This document shows, in pieces, positions 54,011-63,763 of a DNA stretch of 64,000 bases. A program made the position numbers and the translations under genes. Source of the DNA: Qipengyuania vulgaris (GTDB lineage: Bacteria; Pseudomonadota; Alphaproteobacteria; Sphingomonadales; Sphingomonadaceae); the NCBI GenBank assembly GCA_000756795.1, contig CCSI01000002.1, positions 248,001 through 312,000 on the forward strand. Direction: 5' to 3'. The notes beneath the pieces are model-generated. The model was not told the DNA's origin and did no database searches. It saw nothing but the letters and a program-made list of their open reading frames with translations. How positions within the stretch are numbered: the first letter of the stretch is position 1; each line of letters opens with the position of its first letter.

Positions 54011-56041
54011 ATGACGGAACTTCTCAAGATCAGCCTGCCCGATGGTTCGGTGCGCGAAATGGAACCGGGCAGCACGCCCGCCGATGTCGCCGCCGCGATC
54101 GGCCCCGGCCTCGCCAGGGCCGCGATTGCCGCGCGCGTCGACGGCGAGCTTCGCGACATCAACCGCCCCTTCGAAGGCGATGCCGAATTGGCGCTGGTGA
54201 CGAGCCGCGACGAAGAAGACGCGCTCGAACTCGCGCGCCACGATTTCGCGCATGTACTGGCAGAGGCTGTCCAGTCGCTCTTCCCGGGAACGCAGATCAC
54301 CTTCGGCCCGGCGACGGACGACGGCTTCTATTATGATGTGAAAGCGCCCGATACGCGTGAGCCGTTCTCCATGGACGACCTCCCCGCGATCGAGGAGGAA
54401 ATGCGCCGCATCATCAAGGCCGACAAGCCGCTCCGCCGCGAGGTCTGGAGCCGCCAGCAGCTGATCGACAAGTGGGAAGCCGAGGGCGAGGTCTTCAAGG
54501 CGGAATGGGCCAAGGAACTGCCAGAAGACGAGGAGCTCACGGTTTATTGGTCAGGCGAGGACTGGCTCGACATGTGCCGCGGCCCGCATCTTGCCTCGAC
54601 CGGCAAGCTCGATCCGCAGGCCTTCAAGCTCATGCGCGTCGCCGGTGCCTACTGGCGCGGCGACCAGAAGAACGCGCAGCTGACGCGCATCTACGGCACG
54701 GGCTGGCTCAACAAGAAGCAGCTCAATGCGCATCTCACGCGGCTCGAAGAAGCCGCCAAGCGCGACCACCGCAAGCTCGGACGTGAGATGGACCTCTTCC
54801 ACCTGCAGGAAGAGGCGCATGGCAGCGTCTTCTGGCACCCCAATGGCTATAGGATCTGGCGCGAGCTGGAGGCCTATATGCGCCGCAAGATGGACGGCGC
54901 GGGCTATCAGGAAATCAAGACGCCGCAGCTGATGGACGTGCGCCAGTGGGAGCAATCGGGCCACTGGGGCAAATATGCCGAGAACATGTTCGCCGTGCCG
55001 GACATCGTCCCCGAAGTCGAAGGGCTGGGCGACGACAATGACGGCAAGGGCGCCAATCCCAAGGTTGCCGATGACAGCGACTGGATGGCGATCAAGCCCA
55101 TGAACTGCCCGGCCCACGTGCTGGTCTTCAAGCAGGGCATCACTTCCTATCGCGACTTGCCCATCCGCCTGGGCGAGATGGGCTGCTGCCACCGGAACGA
55201 ACCGCATGGCGCGCTTCACGGACTGATGCGCGTGCGCCAGTTCACGCAGGACGATGCGCATATCTTCTGCACGGAAGAACAGGTCGTCGACGAGGTTCGC
55301 GCCTTCTGCAAGCTGGCCGACGAAGTCTATCGCGACTTTGGTTTCAGCTATCATGTGAAGCTCGCGCTGCGCCCCGAGAAGCGGTTCGGCAGCGAGGCTG
55401 ACTGGGACAAGGCAGAGCAGGAACTTCGCGATGCCGTGGCCGAGGCCGGCATGGCCAATGACGAGTATGGCTGGGAAGAGCTCCCCGGCGAAGGCGCGTT
55501 CTATGCTCCCAAGCTCGAATGGCACCTTACCGATGCCATCGGGCGTACCTGGCAGGTCGGCACGATCCAGGGCGACCGCGTGCTGCCCGAACGTCTCGAT
55601 GCAAGCTATGTTGGCGAGGACGGCGAGAAGCACCGCCCGGTCATGCTGCACCGCGCGATCTTCGGCAGCTACGAGCGCTTCATCGGCATATTGATCGAGC
55701 ACTACGCAGGCCGAATGCCCGTCTGGCTCGCCCCGACGCAGGCGGTGGTCGCGACCATCGTCTCGGACGCGGACGATTATGCGAAGGAAGCGGTTGCCAA
55801 GCTCGAAGCAGCAGGCATCCGCGTGGAAAGCGATCTCAGGAACGAGAAGATCAACTACAAGGTGCGCGAGCACAGCCACGCCAAGGTCCCGCACCTGCTG
55901 GTGGTCGGCAATCGCGAGGCCGAGGAAGGCACCGTCGCCGTCCGCACGCTTGGCCAGCAGCACCAGAAGGTGATGCCGCTCGACGAAGCCATCGCGATGC
56001 TCAAGGCCGAAGCAACCCCGCCGGATTTGCGCGAAGGCTAA
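54011..56041 (+). CDS. thrS: Threonyl-tRNA synthetase
   Basis: Class II synthetase charging tRNA-Thr. Domains in order: N-terminal TGS (MTELLKISLPDGSVREM), editing domain (HDFAHVLAEAVQSLFPG), catalytic core with motif 2 (MNCPAHVLVFK, CHRNEPHGAL) and motif 3, then anticodon-binding domain (APTQAVVATI). 676 residues, normal. The start at 54011 is used because ThrS proteins begin at the TGS domain; the in-frame Met at 53981 would add ten residues. Preceded by the Thr-rich leader and attenuator. Confidence 0.96.
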   Translation: MTELLKISLPDGSVREMEPGSTPADVAAAIGPGLARAAIAARVDGELRDINRPFEGDAELALVTSRDEEDALELARHDFAHVLAEAVQSLFPGTQITFGPATDDGFYYDVKAPDTREPFSMDDLPAIEEEMRRIIKADKPLRREVWSRQQLIDKWEAEGEVFKAEWAKELPEDEELTVYWSGEDWLDMCRGPHLASTGKLDPQAFKLMRVAGAYWRGDQKNAQLTRIYGTGWLNKKQLNAHLTRLEEAAKRDHRKLGREMDLFHLQEEAHGSVFWHPNGYRIWRELEAYMRRKMDGAGYQEIKTPQLMDVRQWEQSGHWGKYAENMFAVPDIVPEVEGLGDDNDGKGANPKVADDSDWMAIKPMNCPAHVLVFKQGITSYRDLPIRLGEMGCCHRNEPHGALHGLMRVRQFTQDDAHIFCTEEQVVDEVRAFCKLADEVYRDFGFSYHVKLALRPEKRFGSEADWDKAEQELRDAVAEAGMANDEYGWEELPGEGAFYAPKLEWHLTDAIGRTWQVGTIQGDRVLPERLDASYVGEDGEKHRPVMLHRAIFGSYERFIGILIEHYAGRMPVWLAPTQAVVATIVSDADDYAKEAVAKLEAAGIRVESDLRNEKINYKVREHSHAKVPHLLVVGNREAEEGTVAVRTLGQQHQKVMPLDEAIAMLKAEATPPDLREG

Positions 56042-56052
56042 GCGCGTAAAGG

Positions 56053-56799
56053 ATGGACCTGCTGGCGGGTTACGATGGCGTCGCGGTCGTCGCGGCATTG
56101 CTCGCCGCCTTCGGCTCGGCCTTCGTGCGCGGGCTGACGGGGTTTGGCATGGCCATCCTCATAGTGCCGGTGCTGGCGCTGGCCCTGTCGCCGATTGACG
56201 CGGTGCTGCTGACCAACTTCCTGTCGGTTTTCATCGGCCTGTCGGAAATCCGCCGCCTGCTTCGCGGAGCCGAGAAATCGGCTTGGGTAATCATCGCGCT
56301 GGTGGCGGTGACGACGCCTGTCGGCCTTTACGTGCTCAGCATCACCTCGCCCGCGATTGCGCGGGTGGTGATTGCCCTCATCGCCTTGTCTGCCTTCCTC
56401 GCGATCCTGCTGCCGCGGCGCGAGGCCCTGGATCACCATCCGGCCACCACCGGCGGGGTCGGAGTGCTTTCGGGCCTGATGACAGGATATGCCGGAATGC
56501 CGGGCCCGCCGGTCGTGCCCTACTATGTGGGGCGTGACATCCCGCGCGAGACCGCCAAGGCTTCGATGTTGCTCATCTTCACCTGTGCTTCGAGTGTCGG
56601 GCTCGCCAGCGGGGCCGGTCTTGGCTTGCTCGACTGGAGGCTGGCGGTGCTGGCGTTGCTCCTGTTCCCCGCCGTGCTGTTGGGCAATTGGCTCGGCAAC
56701 AAGGCGTCAGGCAACATCGAGGACCGGACGTGGCGCATATGTGTGGGGTTGGTGCTCGCAGGAGCTGCCCTTGCAGCCTTGTGGAAGGCCTTCGGCTAG
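56053..56799 (+). CDS. TauE/SafE family exporter
   Basis: A 248-residue membrane permease with about eight helices: AFGSAFVRGLTGFGMAIL at the start and GLMTGYAGMPGPPVVPYY in the second half. Starts 12 bases after thrS ends, probably read through from it. Anion substrate unknown. It is not closely similar in motif to the exporter at 1723. Confidence 0.87.
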   Translation: MDLLAGYDGVAVVAALLAAFGSAFVRGLTGFGMAILIVPVLALALSPIDAVLLTNFLSVFIGLSEIRRLLRGAEKSAWVIIALVAVTTPVGLYVLSITSPAIARVVIALIALSAFLAILLPRREALDHHPATTGGVGVLSGLMTGYAGMPGPPVVPYYVGRDIPRETAKASMLLIFTCASSVGLASGAGLGLLDWRLAVLALLLFPAVLLGNWLGNKASGNIEDRTWRICVGLVLAGAALAALWKAFG

Positions 56800-56886
56800 A
56801 CTCTATAGACCATCGCGGCATGCAACGGGCAGGTCAGCGTCGCGCTCGTAACTGGCGGCGCGGCGGCGTGTAGAATGCGAAAGCTG

Positions 56887-57015
56887 TCAGAGGGGTAGCG
56901 CGGGGCCGGCGAGGACCAGCGCGAAGCCGCAGCCGCTCACCAATGCGACGCGCACCATCTCGCCCAGCGGGAGCGCTGGTACGTGGGTGCGTGCGAGAGC
57001 GATTGCCTTGGCCAT
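56887..57015 (-). CDS. Putative 42-residue hydrophobic peptide
   Basis: Frame MAKAIALARTH then a hydrophobic segment (RVALVSGCGFALVLAGPALPL). A G-run lies about 12 bases before its ATG. It lies 36 bases after the agmatine deiminase gene on the same strand, so it could be co-transcribed. Only length, position and a plausible helix support it. Confidence 0.35.
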   Translation of the reverse strand: MAKAIALARTHVPALPLGEMVRVALVSGCGFALVLAGPALPL

Positions 57016-57050
57016 GGCGCAGATTGTCCCCCCAAATTCCTAACGAAGCG

Positions 57051-58055
57051 TTAATCCTGACCTCGTGATGAAGGCATTTGCTGGCTCGCGCAATGAAAAC
57101 CTCCTCCGCCTGCCAGAACAGAGTCGCCGCGCAGGCCGATAGTTGCGCGGTCGGGGAAGAGTTCGGCTATGGCCGCGACGCCTTCTTCGTCATACGGACT
57201 GCCGAAGGTCGGCACCACGACGAGATGGCTGGTGATGGCGAAATTGGCGTAGCTCGCCGGTTCGATATGGTCGCCGCTGGTGACGAGGCCGGGTGAGGGG
57301 ATTTCCTTCACCGTGACGCCCATCGCCTCAGCGCGGGCCTTGGCATCGGCATAAATGGCGGCGTTGGGGTCGTCCTCGCCGGTAGCGCGCGGCAAGGCCA
57401 GCGTGTTTGGCGCCACGAAGCGCGCGAGGTTGTCAACATGCCCGTCGGTGTGGTCGTTGATTAGGCCGTCGCCCAGCCACAGCACGCGAGTAAAGCCGAG
57501 GTCGTGTTTCAGGCGCTCCTCGATGTCTTCGCGCGACAGATGCGGGTTACGGTTGGGGTTGAGCAGACATTGCTCGGTCGTCGCGACGAGGCCTGTCCCG
57601 TCGCCGTCGATTGCCCCGCCCTCGAGTATCCAGTCGGCGACTTCCAGCGGCAGGCCCGCATCCACGGCCAGCTCAGCGCCCACAGTCTGGTCGCCTTCCA
57701 TCAGATATTTCCCGCCCCAACCATTGAAGCCGAAGCGCCGCGCGGCGCGATTGCCCGCGCCATCGGTGAGCACAAGCGGGCCCGTATCGCGTAACCAGAC
57801 ATCGCCATATTCGCGACGCTCAAGCTTGACCGCACCGCTGACTAGGTCGCGCGCGCGCTGCTCATTGTTTGCATCGCGCACCAGAAGGCGGACTTCCTGC
57901 CCGCTCTCGGCGACGGCGTTGGCGAAGGCGGCAATCTGCTCCTGCGCCGCCGGGAGAACCTCGGGCCACTCGTTGGCATCGTGCGGGAAGCCGATCCACA
58001 GCCAGTCCTGCGGGGCCCATTCGGGGGGCATGGTCCAGTTGGGTGTAGCGTTCAT
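57051..58055 (-). CDS. Agmatine deiminase family protein
   Basis: A 334-residue guanidino-group hydrolase of the agmatine deiminase/PAD family (agmatine to N-carbamoylputrescine, polyamine route). Key segments: WPEVLPAAQEQIAAFANA, EYGDVWLRDTGPLVLTDG, GGAIDGDGTGLVATTEQCLL and HTDGHVDNLARFV, with the C-terminal GGGGFHCASQQMP carrying the catalytic Cys. Start MNATPNWTMP at 58055 has a ccccc-flanked site; the longer 58145 start is not supported. Cytosolic. Confidence 0.93.
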   Translation of the reverse strand: MNATPNWTMPPEWAPQDWLWIGFPHDANEWPEVLPAAQEQIAAFANAVAESGQEVRLLVRDANNEQRARDLVSGAVKLERREYGDVWLRDTGPLVLTDGAGNRAARRFGFNGWGGKYLMEGDQTVGAELAVDAGLPLEVADWILEGGAIDGDGTGLVATTEQCLLNPNRNPHLSREDIEERLKHDLGFTRVLWLGDGLINDHTDGHVDNLARFVAPNTLALPRATGEDDPNAAIYADAKARAEAMGVTVKEIPSPGLVTSGDHIEPASYANFAITSHLVVVPTFGSPYDEEGVAAIAELFPDRATIGLRGDSVLAGGGGFHCASQQMPSSRGQD

Positions 58056-58107
58056 GGGGGAGCGGTTAGGCCCGCCGGTCGGGACTAGGCAACAAAAAAG
58101 GGCCAAG

Positions 58108-58134
58108 AAAAAGGGGACGTCGAAGCGCCCCCTT
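58108..58134 (-). terminator. Rho-independent terminator after flotillin gene
   Basis: On the minus strand aaggggGCG (with one G-T wobble) pairs with CGTcccctt around a six-base loop, then a T-run (forward AAAAA at 58108-58112). It lies between the flotillin stop (58156) and the agmatine deiminase start. Confidence 0.7.
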
Positions 58135-58155
58135 CCTGTTTGCATCCCGCCCTAA

Positions 58156-59895
58156 TCAGGCGTCGGCATTTTCGCCTTCATCCTTGGACTTGCCGTTTGC
58201 CGGAAGCGCCTTGGGCTCTTCTCCGGCGTTATCGGCATCGTCGTCCGAGGCGAGGCCTGCGGTCTGCTCGGCCGGTCCTTTTACGAGGCTGTTGAGGCTC
58301 GAACCGTCGAGGCCCAGTTCCTTCATCAGCCCGTCTAGCACCGGTGCCTGAGCGCGGTAAGCCAGCGCGGCGCTGACCGCGTCGGTGGCAAGGTTGCCCG
58401 AGCCTCCGCCCGAACCGGCTGCACCCGAGGGCGCGCCTTTTCCGCCGCCATTCGTAAGTCCGTCGACCTGGACGATCTTGATGCTCTCGATGGCCTCCAT
58501 GGGCTTGGCACTTTCGCGCACCAGGTCCGGCAGGACCTTGAGCAGCGCCAGCTTGGTCTGCAGGCTGATCTGGCCCGAGGACAGGATGTTCGCCGCCTCG
58601 TTGATGGCCTTCTGACCGGCTGCCTCGACTTCGAAGCGGACGCGCGCAGCTTCGGCACGCAGCTTCTCGGCCTCGGCCTCACCCTGTGCTTCGAGGCGCA
58701 GTGCTTCGGCGCGGTTGGTGGCAGCGTCCTTCTCGGCCTCGGCTTCCACGCGGACGCTGATGGCGTCGCGCTCTGCCTGCTTCGAAGCCTCGATCAGCTC
58801 GATGCGCTTCATACGCTCGGCGATCTCGGTTTCGCGGCTGGTCGAGACCTGCTCCTCGGCGGCGACCGCCTTGGCGCGGGCTTCGTCGGCCTCTGCCTTG
58901 GCCTGGCTTTCCTCACGGCTCTTGTTCTGGACCGCGATCTGCTGTTCCTGCCGGGCGATTTCGAGCGCACGCTGCTGGTCGATCCGTGCCTCTTCCACGA
59001 GACGGTCGGCTTCGATCTGCTGGGCGTCGACCTGCTTCTTCGCCTCGATCCGGGCAGCGTCGGCCTCGCGGCTGCGCTCTGCCTGTTCGCGGGCGATTTC
59101 CGAGGACTGCGCGGCGCGGCGGATTTCCACCTCGCGCTCCTGCTGGAGGCGGGCGTATTCCTTGTCGCGCCCGATTTCGAAGCTCTTGGCGTCCGCCTCG
59201 AGGTTCTTCGTCTCCATCTGCACGCGCGTGTCCTGTTCGATGTCGTTGCGCAGTTTCTTGCGCGCCTCGATCTGCTCGGTCAGCTTGGTCAGACCTTCGG
59301 CGTCGAAGGCGTTGTTGGCGTTGAAGTGCTCGATGCTGGTCTGGTCGAGGCCGGTCAGCGAGACCGATTCCAGTTCGAGACCGTTCATGGCGAGGTCGTT
59401 CGATGACACCTGCTGAACCTTCTGGACGAAGTCGGCACGCTGTTCGTGCAGCTCGTTCATCGTCATGCCGGCTGCGACGGAGCGCAGGGCGTCGACGAAC
59501 TTGCCTTCGACGAGGTCCTTCAGGGCTTCGGGCTGCATCGTGCGCTGGCCCAGCGTCTGCGCCGCCATGGCGATGGCTTCGCTATCGGGCTTCACGCGGA
59601 CGTAGAACTCGGCCTTCACGTCGATCCGCAAGCGGTCGAGCGTGATCAGCGCCTCGCCATCGCGGCGGACAACGCTGAGCACCAGCGTGTTCATGTTAAC
59701 CGGCATGGTTTCGTGCAGGACCGGGTAGACGATAGCGCCGCCGTTCATGACGACTTTCTCGCCGCCCACTCCGGTGCGGACGAAGGCTACTTCCTTCGAT
59801 GCGCGGCGATAGAGTTTCGCCAGCGTGAAGCCGATGATGAGAAGGAGGAGTAAGCCTCCGCCTCCATATACGGCGATGTTGGTAAGATTATCCAT
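58156..59895 (-). CDS. Flotillin-like SPFH-domain protein
   Basis: A 579-residue SPFH protein: one N-terminal membrane helix (NIAVYGGGGLLLLLIIGFTLA), the SPFH/band-7 domain to about residue 220, then a long Ala/Glu-rich coiled coil and a disordered Gly-rich tail. Family members organise membrane microdomains (YqiK/FloT type). The YqiJ-like gene immediately upstream is its usual partner. A terminator follows its end. Confidence 0.9.
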   Translation of the reverse strand: MDNLTNIAVYGGGGLLLLLIIGFTLAKLYRRASKEVAFVRTGVGGEKVVMNGGAIVYPVLHETMPVNMNTLVLSVVRRDGEALITLDRLRIDVKAEFYVRVKPDSEAIAMAAQTLGQRTMQPEALKDLVEGKFVDALRSVAAGMTMNELHEQRADFVQKVQQVSSNDLAMNGLELESVSLTGLDQTSIEHFNANNAFDAEGLTKLTEQIEARKKLRNDIEQDTRVQMETKNLEADAKSFEIGRDKEYARLQQEREVEIRRAAQSSEIAREQAERSREADAARIEAKKQVDAQQIEADRLVEEARIDQQRALEIARQEQQIAVQNKSREESQAKAEADEARAKAVAAEEQVSTSRETEIAERMKRIELIEASKQAERDAISVRVEAEAEKDAATNRAEALRLEAQGEAEAEKLRAEAARVRFEVEAAGQKAINEAANILSSGQISLQTKLALLKVLPDLVRESAKPMEAIESIKIVQVDGLTNGGGKGAPSGAAGSGGGSGNLATDAVSAALAYRAQAPVLDGLMKELGLDGSSLNSLVKGPAEQTAGLASDDDADNAGEEPKALPANGKSKDEGENADA

Positions 59896-59904
59896 TGCTC
59901 CTCC

Positions 59905-60552
59905 TTATTGGTTGACTTGTGTTGGCGACAGGCGGCGCTCGGCGAGCGCGGTCGCATAGAATGTGTTGCCCTCGCGGCGGACGAGGAGGACCTCGTCGCC
60001 TGCGTGGATTTCGGATGCTTCCTCATGCGGCTCGACCATCACGAAGTGCGACTGGCCATGCACGTCTTTCACCCTAGCGCGGGCGGGCGAACCAGCGCGC
60101 GCTACGCCATCGGTAATCCGCGCGCGGCGGCCGACCAGGCTTGCGGTGCTCACCGCAGTGGTGTGGTCGTTCGGCATGATCGCGCCGAGTGGTCGGGCGA
60201 GTACTCCGGTGACCGGCAGTGCGGCCCCTCCGGCAATGAGCGCGGCGAGCCATACGTAAAGCGGTGAACCCGTCATGCTTTGCGCCAGCCCCTGCACGCC
60301 GATACCGATGCCTGCGAACAGGAACATGTAGAGCGCCAGCCAGATGGTCAGCGGAACGCGCCCTATGCCGAGCAGCGTGAACAGCCCGTCGAGCGCGCTT
60401 CCCTCGATGGCAGCGTCGCCATCGACATCGGCGTCCACATCGACTTCGGCGTCGAACATGTCGGTCAGCCCGACCATCTGGGCAATTGCCAGCACGAGCA
60501 TAAAGACCAGCGCGGCCGCAAACGGCATGTTGTGCGGCTCCAGCAGAGTCAT
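59905..60552 (-). CDS. YqiJ-like membrane protein with OB-fold domain
   Basis: A 215-residue protein starting MTLLEPHNMP (60552, aaaggggg site). Two to three N-terminal membrane helices are separated by an Asp-rich loop (AEVDVDADVDGD); the C-terminal soluble part is an NfeD-like OB fold (VGRRARITDGVARAG, VKDVHGQSHFVMVEPHEE). It is encoded directly before the flotillin gene, the yqiJ-yqiK arrangement, and likely anchors or partners it in the membrane. Confidence 0.82.
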   Translation of the reverse strand: MTLLEPHNMPFAAALVFMLVLAIAQMVGLTDMFDAEVDVDADVDGDAAIEGSALDGLFTLLGIGRVPLTIWLALYMFLFAGIGIGVQGLAQSMTGSPLYVWLAALIAGGAALPVTGVLARPLGAIMPNDHTTAVSTASLVGRRARITDGVARAGSPARARVKDVHGQSHFVMVEPHEEASEIHAGDEVLLVRREGNTFYATALAERRLSPTQVNQ

Positions 60553-60740
60553 GGTGTCCCCCTTTCTTATGCGCAGGAAATACCTGCCCTCAGCCATGGC
60601 TGAAAGCGTATCGTCCTACTGTTGTATCCATGTCATTCACCTAGCAGAAATGTGCGGTGAACCGTAGGAATATGCGACGAACCGAGTTCGATTTTCCCCG
60701 CTATTCTACGGGTTTGACTTCGCTTGGGTGGTTTTCGACT

Positions 60741-62039
60741 TCAGGCGGGCGTGATGCGCAGCGGTAGCGTCTTCAAACCGCCGACGAAGGTCGATTTGGA
60801 ACGTGCCGGCTCGCCTGCCAGTTCGACGCCCTCGATCCGGTCGAGCAGGACCTCGAACAGGATGCGCATCTCCAGCCGCGCGAGATGGAGGCCAAGGCAC
60901 TGGTGCGCGCCTGCTCCGAAAGCGAGGTGGCGGTTGGGGCTGCGGCTGGCGTCGAATTTGCGCGGGTTCTCGAACTGCGTGGGGTCGTGATTGGCCGCAA
61001 CATAGTTCAGCATCAGCCAGTCGCCCTTGGCGATTTGCTGGCCGCCGACTTCGGTGTCCTCGGCCGCGGTGCGCATGAAGTGCTGCACCGGGCTGGTCCA
61101 GCGGATGGCTTCCTCTACGATGCCGGGAAGCAGAGAACGGTCCTCGCGCACGCGAGCCCATTGGTCGGGATCCTGCGCCAGCGCCAGCATCGCGCCCGCC
61201 GTGCTCGCGCTTGTGGTGTCGTGCCCTGCGGCAGCGACGATGATGTAATAGCCCATCATGTCGCGGTCGTTCAGAGGTTCGCCGTCGACGGTGGCATTGG
61301 CGATCGTGCTGGCCACATCCTCGGTCGGATTGGCGCGCTTTTCGGCGGTTAGCTTGGCGAAGTAAGCTTCGAAATCCTTCACCGCGCCCGCGACGAGCTG
61401 GGTGATAGCCTCGGGCGGCAAGTCCTTCATGCCCGACTGGTTCAAATCCTCGTCCTGCCCGCCGAACATCTGCTGCGTGAGCATCAGCATGCGCGGCTCG
61501 TCCTCTTCGGGCACGCCGAGGATCTGCATGACGACGTGAAGCGGATAGGGCTGCGAGACGAGCTTGCAAAAGTCGGCCTCCGGTCCCGCTTCCAAGAGCC
61601 GATCGACGGTCTTCACCGCCAGCTCGCGCACCTCGTCCTCGATCTGGCGCAGGTTCTTGGGCATGAACCATTCCTGCGTCAGCTTGCGATATTTCATGTG
61701 GATGGGCGCGTCGAAGGTGACGAGGCTGGCGACCATATGCGGGCTCCCGCCGGTCAGGTTCTTCGCGAACTGGATGGCTTCGTTGAGCGCGAAGACGACG
61801 GTCTGCGGATTGTTGAGGAAGGTCGCGTTGTCCTTCGAAATCCGCATCACGTCGTCATAGCGCGTGACCAGCCAGAAGGGCGGATGACGACCCTCGGCGT
61901 CCTCGACCCAGGCGACGGGATTCTCCTCCCGCAGGCGGTCGAAAGTGTCGAGCAGTGGGTCCCATTTGGCGTAGCTCTCCGGCGAAATCACCTCGTAGCC
62001 CGTCGCTGCATCGAGCCGGGGCTTCGCCGCGCTTGCCAT
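60741..62039 (-). CDS. Cytochrome P450, acyl/steroid-type
   Basis: A 432-residue P450: I-helix AAAGHDTTSAS, ExxR in VEEAIRWTSP, heme loop FGAGAHQCLGLHLARLEMR with the axial Cys. Similar in style to CYP125/CYP142-like monooxygenases of sterol or long-chain substrates. Its ATG at 62039 shares a base with the acyl-CoA synthetase stop (TGATG), so they are co-translated, suggesting hydroxylation of an activated or to-be-activated acyl substrate. Distinct from the CYP153-like gene at 35217. Confidence 0.88.
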   Translation of the reverse strand: MASAAKPRLDAATGYEVISPESYAKWDPLLDTFDRLREENPVAWVEDAEGRHPPFWLVTRYDDVMRISKDNATFLNNPQTVVFALNEAIQFAKNLTGGSPHMVASLVTFDAPIHMKYRKLTQEWFMPKNLRQIEDEVRELAVKTVDRLLEAGPEADFCKLVSQPYPLHVVMQILGVPEEDEPRMLMLTQQMFGGQDEDLNQSGMKDLPPEAITQLVAGAVKDFEAYFAKLTAEKRANPTEDVASTIANATVDGEPLNDRDMMGYYIIVAAAGHDTTSASTAGAMLALAQDPDQWARVREDRSLLPGIVEEAIRWTSPVQHFMRTAAEDTEVGGQQIAKGDWLMLNYVAANHDPTQFENPRKFDASRSPNRHLAFGAGAHQCLGLHLARLEMRILFEVLLDRIEGVELAGEPARSKSTFVGGLKTLPLRITPA

Positions 62040-63586
62040 CACGCGCTCTCCGTCTCTGCTTCCGCTTTCGCCAAGTATTCGTCTCGCAGCTCACGCTTGT
62101 AGAGCTTGCCGTTCGCCTCGCGCGGCAATTCGGGGCGGAAGTCGAACAGCTTGGGCATCTTTATCTTGGAGAGGTTGGGCGCGAGGAAGTCGCGCAGTTC
62201 CGCTTCCAGGGCCTCGCCAGCCTCGGCCATGTCCATCGGTTGCACCACCGCGACGACCTTTTCGCCGAAGTCGGGACAGGGGGCGCCGATAACGGCGGCG
62301 TCCATTACCTTGTCATGTGTCACCAGCAGGTTCTCGATTTCCTGCGGGTAGATGTTGACCCCGCCAGAGATAATCATGTGGCTCTTGCGATCGGTGAGGT
62401 AGAGGTAGCCGTCCTCGTCGACATGGCCGATATCGCCCAGCGTCATCCAGCCCTTGGGATGCATGGCATCGGCGGTCTTCTCGGGGTCGTTGTGATAGGT
62501 CGGGATGAGGTCGTTCTCGAAGAAGAGCAGGCCGTCCAGCCCCGCCTCCAGTTCCTCGCCCTCGGGTCCGCAGACATGGATGGTGCCGTGGATGGCCTTG
62601 CCGACGCTGCCCGGGTGCTCGAGCCAGTCCTCGGCCTTTATGAGCGTCATGCCGATGCCTTCGGATCCGGCGTAATATTCGTTGATGATGGGGCCCCACC
62701 ATTCAATCATCGCGCGCTTGATCGGCACGGGGCAGGGCGCGGCGGCGTGGAGTGCGCGCTGGTGGCTGGAAAGGTCGTGGCCCTCGCGCTCTTCGGGTTC
62801 CAGCTTGAGCATGCGGACGAAATGCGTCGGCACCCACTGGCTGTCGGTGACGCGGTAGCGCTCGATGGTCTCCAGCGCGTCGACGGGATCGAACTTCTCC
62901 ATCACCACCACCGTACCGCCGAGCCGGTGCGCGGTCGTGCACCAGCCGAGCGGCGCGGCGTGATAGAGCGGCGCGGGCGATAGATAGACCATGCTGCCAT
63001 CGGCGGGCATGCCTGCGCCCATGATGGCGAGGCTCACCAGCGGGTTCACCGCAAGGATGTCGTCATCGCGCGGCGGGGCGGGCCGCACGCCCTTGGGCGC
63101 GCCGGTCGTGCCCGAGGAATAGAGCATGTATTGCCCCGGCGCCTGGTCCTCTATCGGCTCCGAAGATTGCGCAGCGAGCAAGTTCTCGAAATTCTCGTCA
63201 CCTTCGCCGCCGATCACGAGCAGGTCGATGCCGGCGCAATTCGCGCGGATATCCTCGATACGGTCGTCGAATTTGGTGCTGGTGATGAGCAACTGCACCC
63301 CTGCATCCTTCAGGATGTAGCAAATCTCCGGCGCGGTCAGGCGGGTGGCGACGGGCACCATCATCGTGCCTGCGCGCTGCGAGCCCCAGACGATTGGGAG
63401 GTAATGGATGTTGTTTTCCATCAGCACGGCGAAATGGTCGCCGCGCTTCAGCCCCTTCGACCGCAGCAAATGGGCCATGTGGTTCGCGTAGACGTCCATC
63501 TGGCCATAGGTCATCACCTCACCGCTTCCGGCCATGATGATGGCGGGGTGGTCTGGTCGCGCGCTCGCATGCGTAATCGGGTGCAT
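62039..63586 (-). CDS. Acyl-CoA synthetase (AMP-dependent ligase)
   Basis: A 515-residue ANL-family ligase forming acyl-CoA from a carboxylic acid, ATP and CoA via acyl-AMP. P-loop-like YSSGTTGAPKGVRP, the middle motif YLTDRKSHMIISGGVNIYPQ, and the C-terminal NGKLYKRELRDEY with the catalytic Lys are present. Start ATG 63586 has a gagg site. It pairs with the P450 downstream. Substrate unknown; fatty, isoprenoid or sterol acid are possible. Confidence 0.9.
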   Translation of the reverse strand: MHPITHASARPDHPAIIMAGSGEVMTYGQMDVYANHMAHLLRSKGLKRGDHFAVLMENNIHYLPIVWGSQRAGTMMVPVATRLTAPEICYILKDAGVQLLITSTKFDDRIEDIRANCAGIDLLVIGGEGDENFENLLAAQSSEPIEDQAPGQYMLYSSGTTGAPKGVRPAPPRDDDILAVNPLVSLAIMGAGMPADGSMVYLSPAPLYHAAPLGWCTTAHRLGGTVVVMEKFDPVDALETIERYRVTDSQWVPTHFVRMLKLEPEEREGHDLSSHQRALHAAAPCPVPIKRAMIEWWGPIINEYYAGSEGIGMTLIKAEDWLEHPGSVGKAIHGTIHVCGPEGEELEAGLDGLLFFENDLIPTYHNDPEKTADAMHPKGWMTLGDIGHVDEDGYLYLTDRKSHMIISGGVNIYPQEIENLLVTHDKVMDAAVIGAPCPDFGEKVVAVVQPMDMAEAGEALEAELRDFLAPNLSKIKMPKLFDFRPELPREANGKLYKRELRDEYLAKAEAETESA

Positions 63587-63683
63587 CGGCCGTCCTCTCT
63601 CCTTAGCTGGCGGTCCGCTTTGGCGCAGACTCGTCCAGTTGCATCGAGAAACGTAACCGGCTGAGGAACAAGGGCAAGAAAAA

Positions 63684-63723
63684 AGGCGGCCGGGGATAGG
63701 GTTCTGACCCTGGCCCGCCGCCT
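63684..63723 (-). terminator. Rho-independent terminator of the M23 peptidase gene
   Basis: Outer arms aggcggc (63684-63690) and gccgcct (63717-63723) are exact complements, with an inner agggt/accct stem (63698-63702 and 63707-63711). On the minus strand a T-run follows (A-run at 63679-63684 on the plus strand). Confidence 0.85.
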
Positions 63724-63763
63724 CTTTCCGCAGTCCCGAAAGGCCCGAGAGCCCCTCTCCCTT

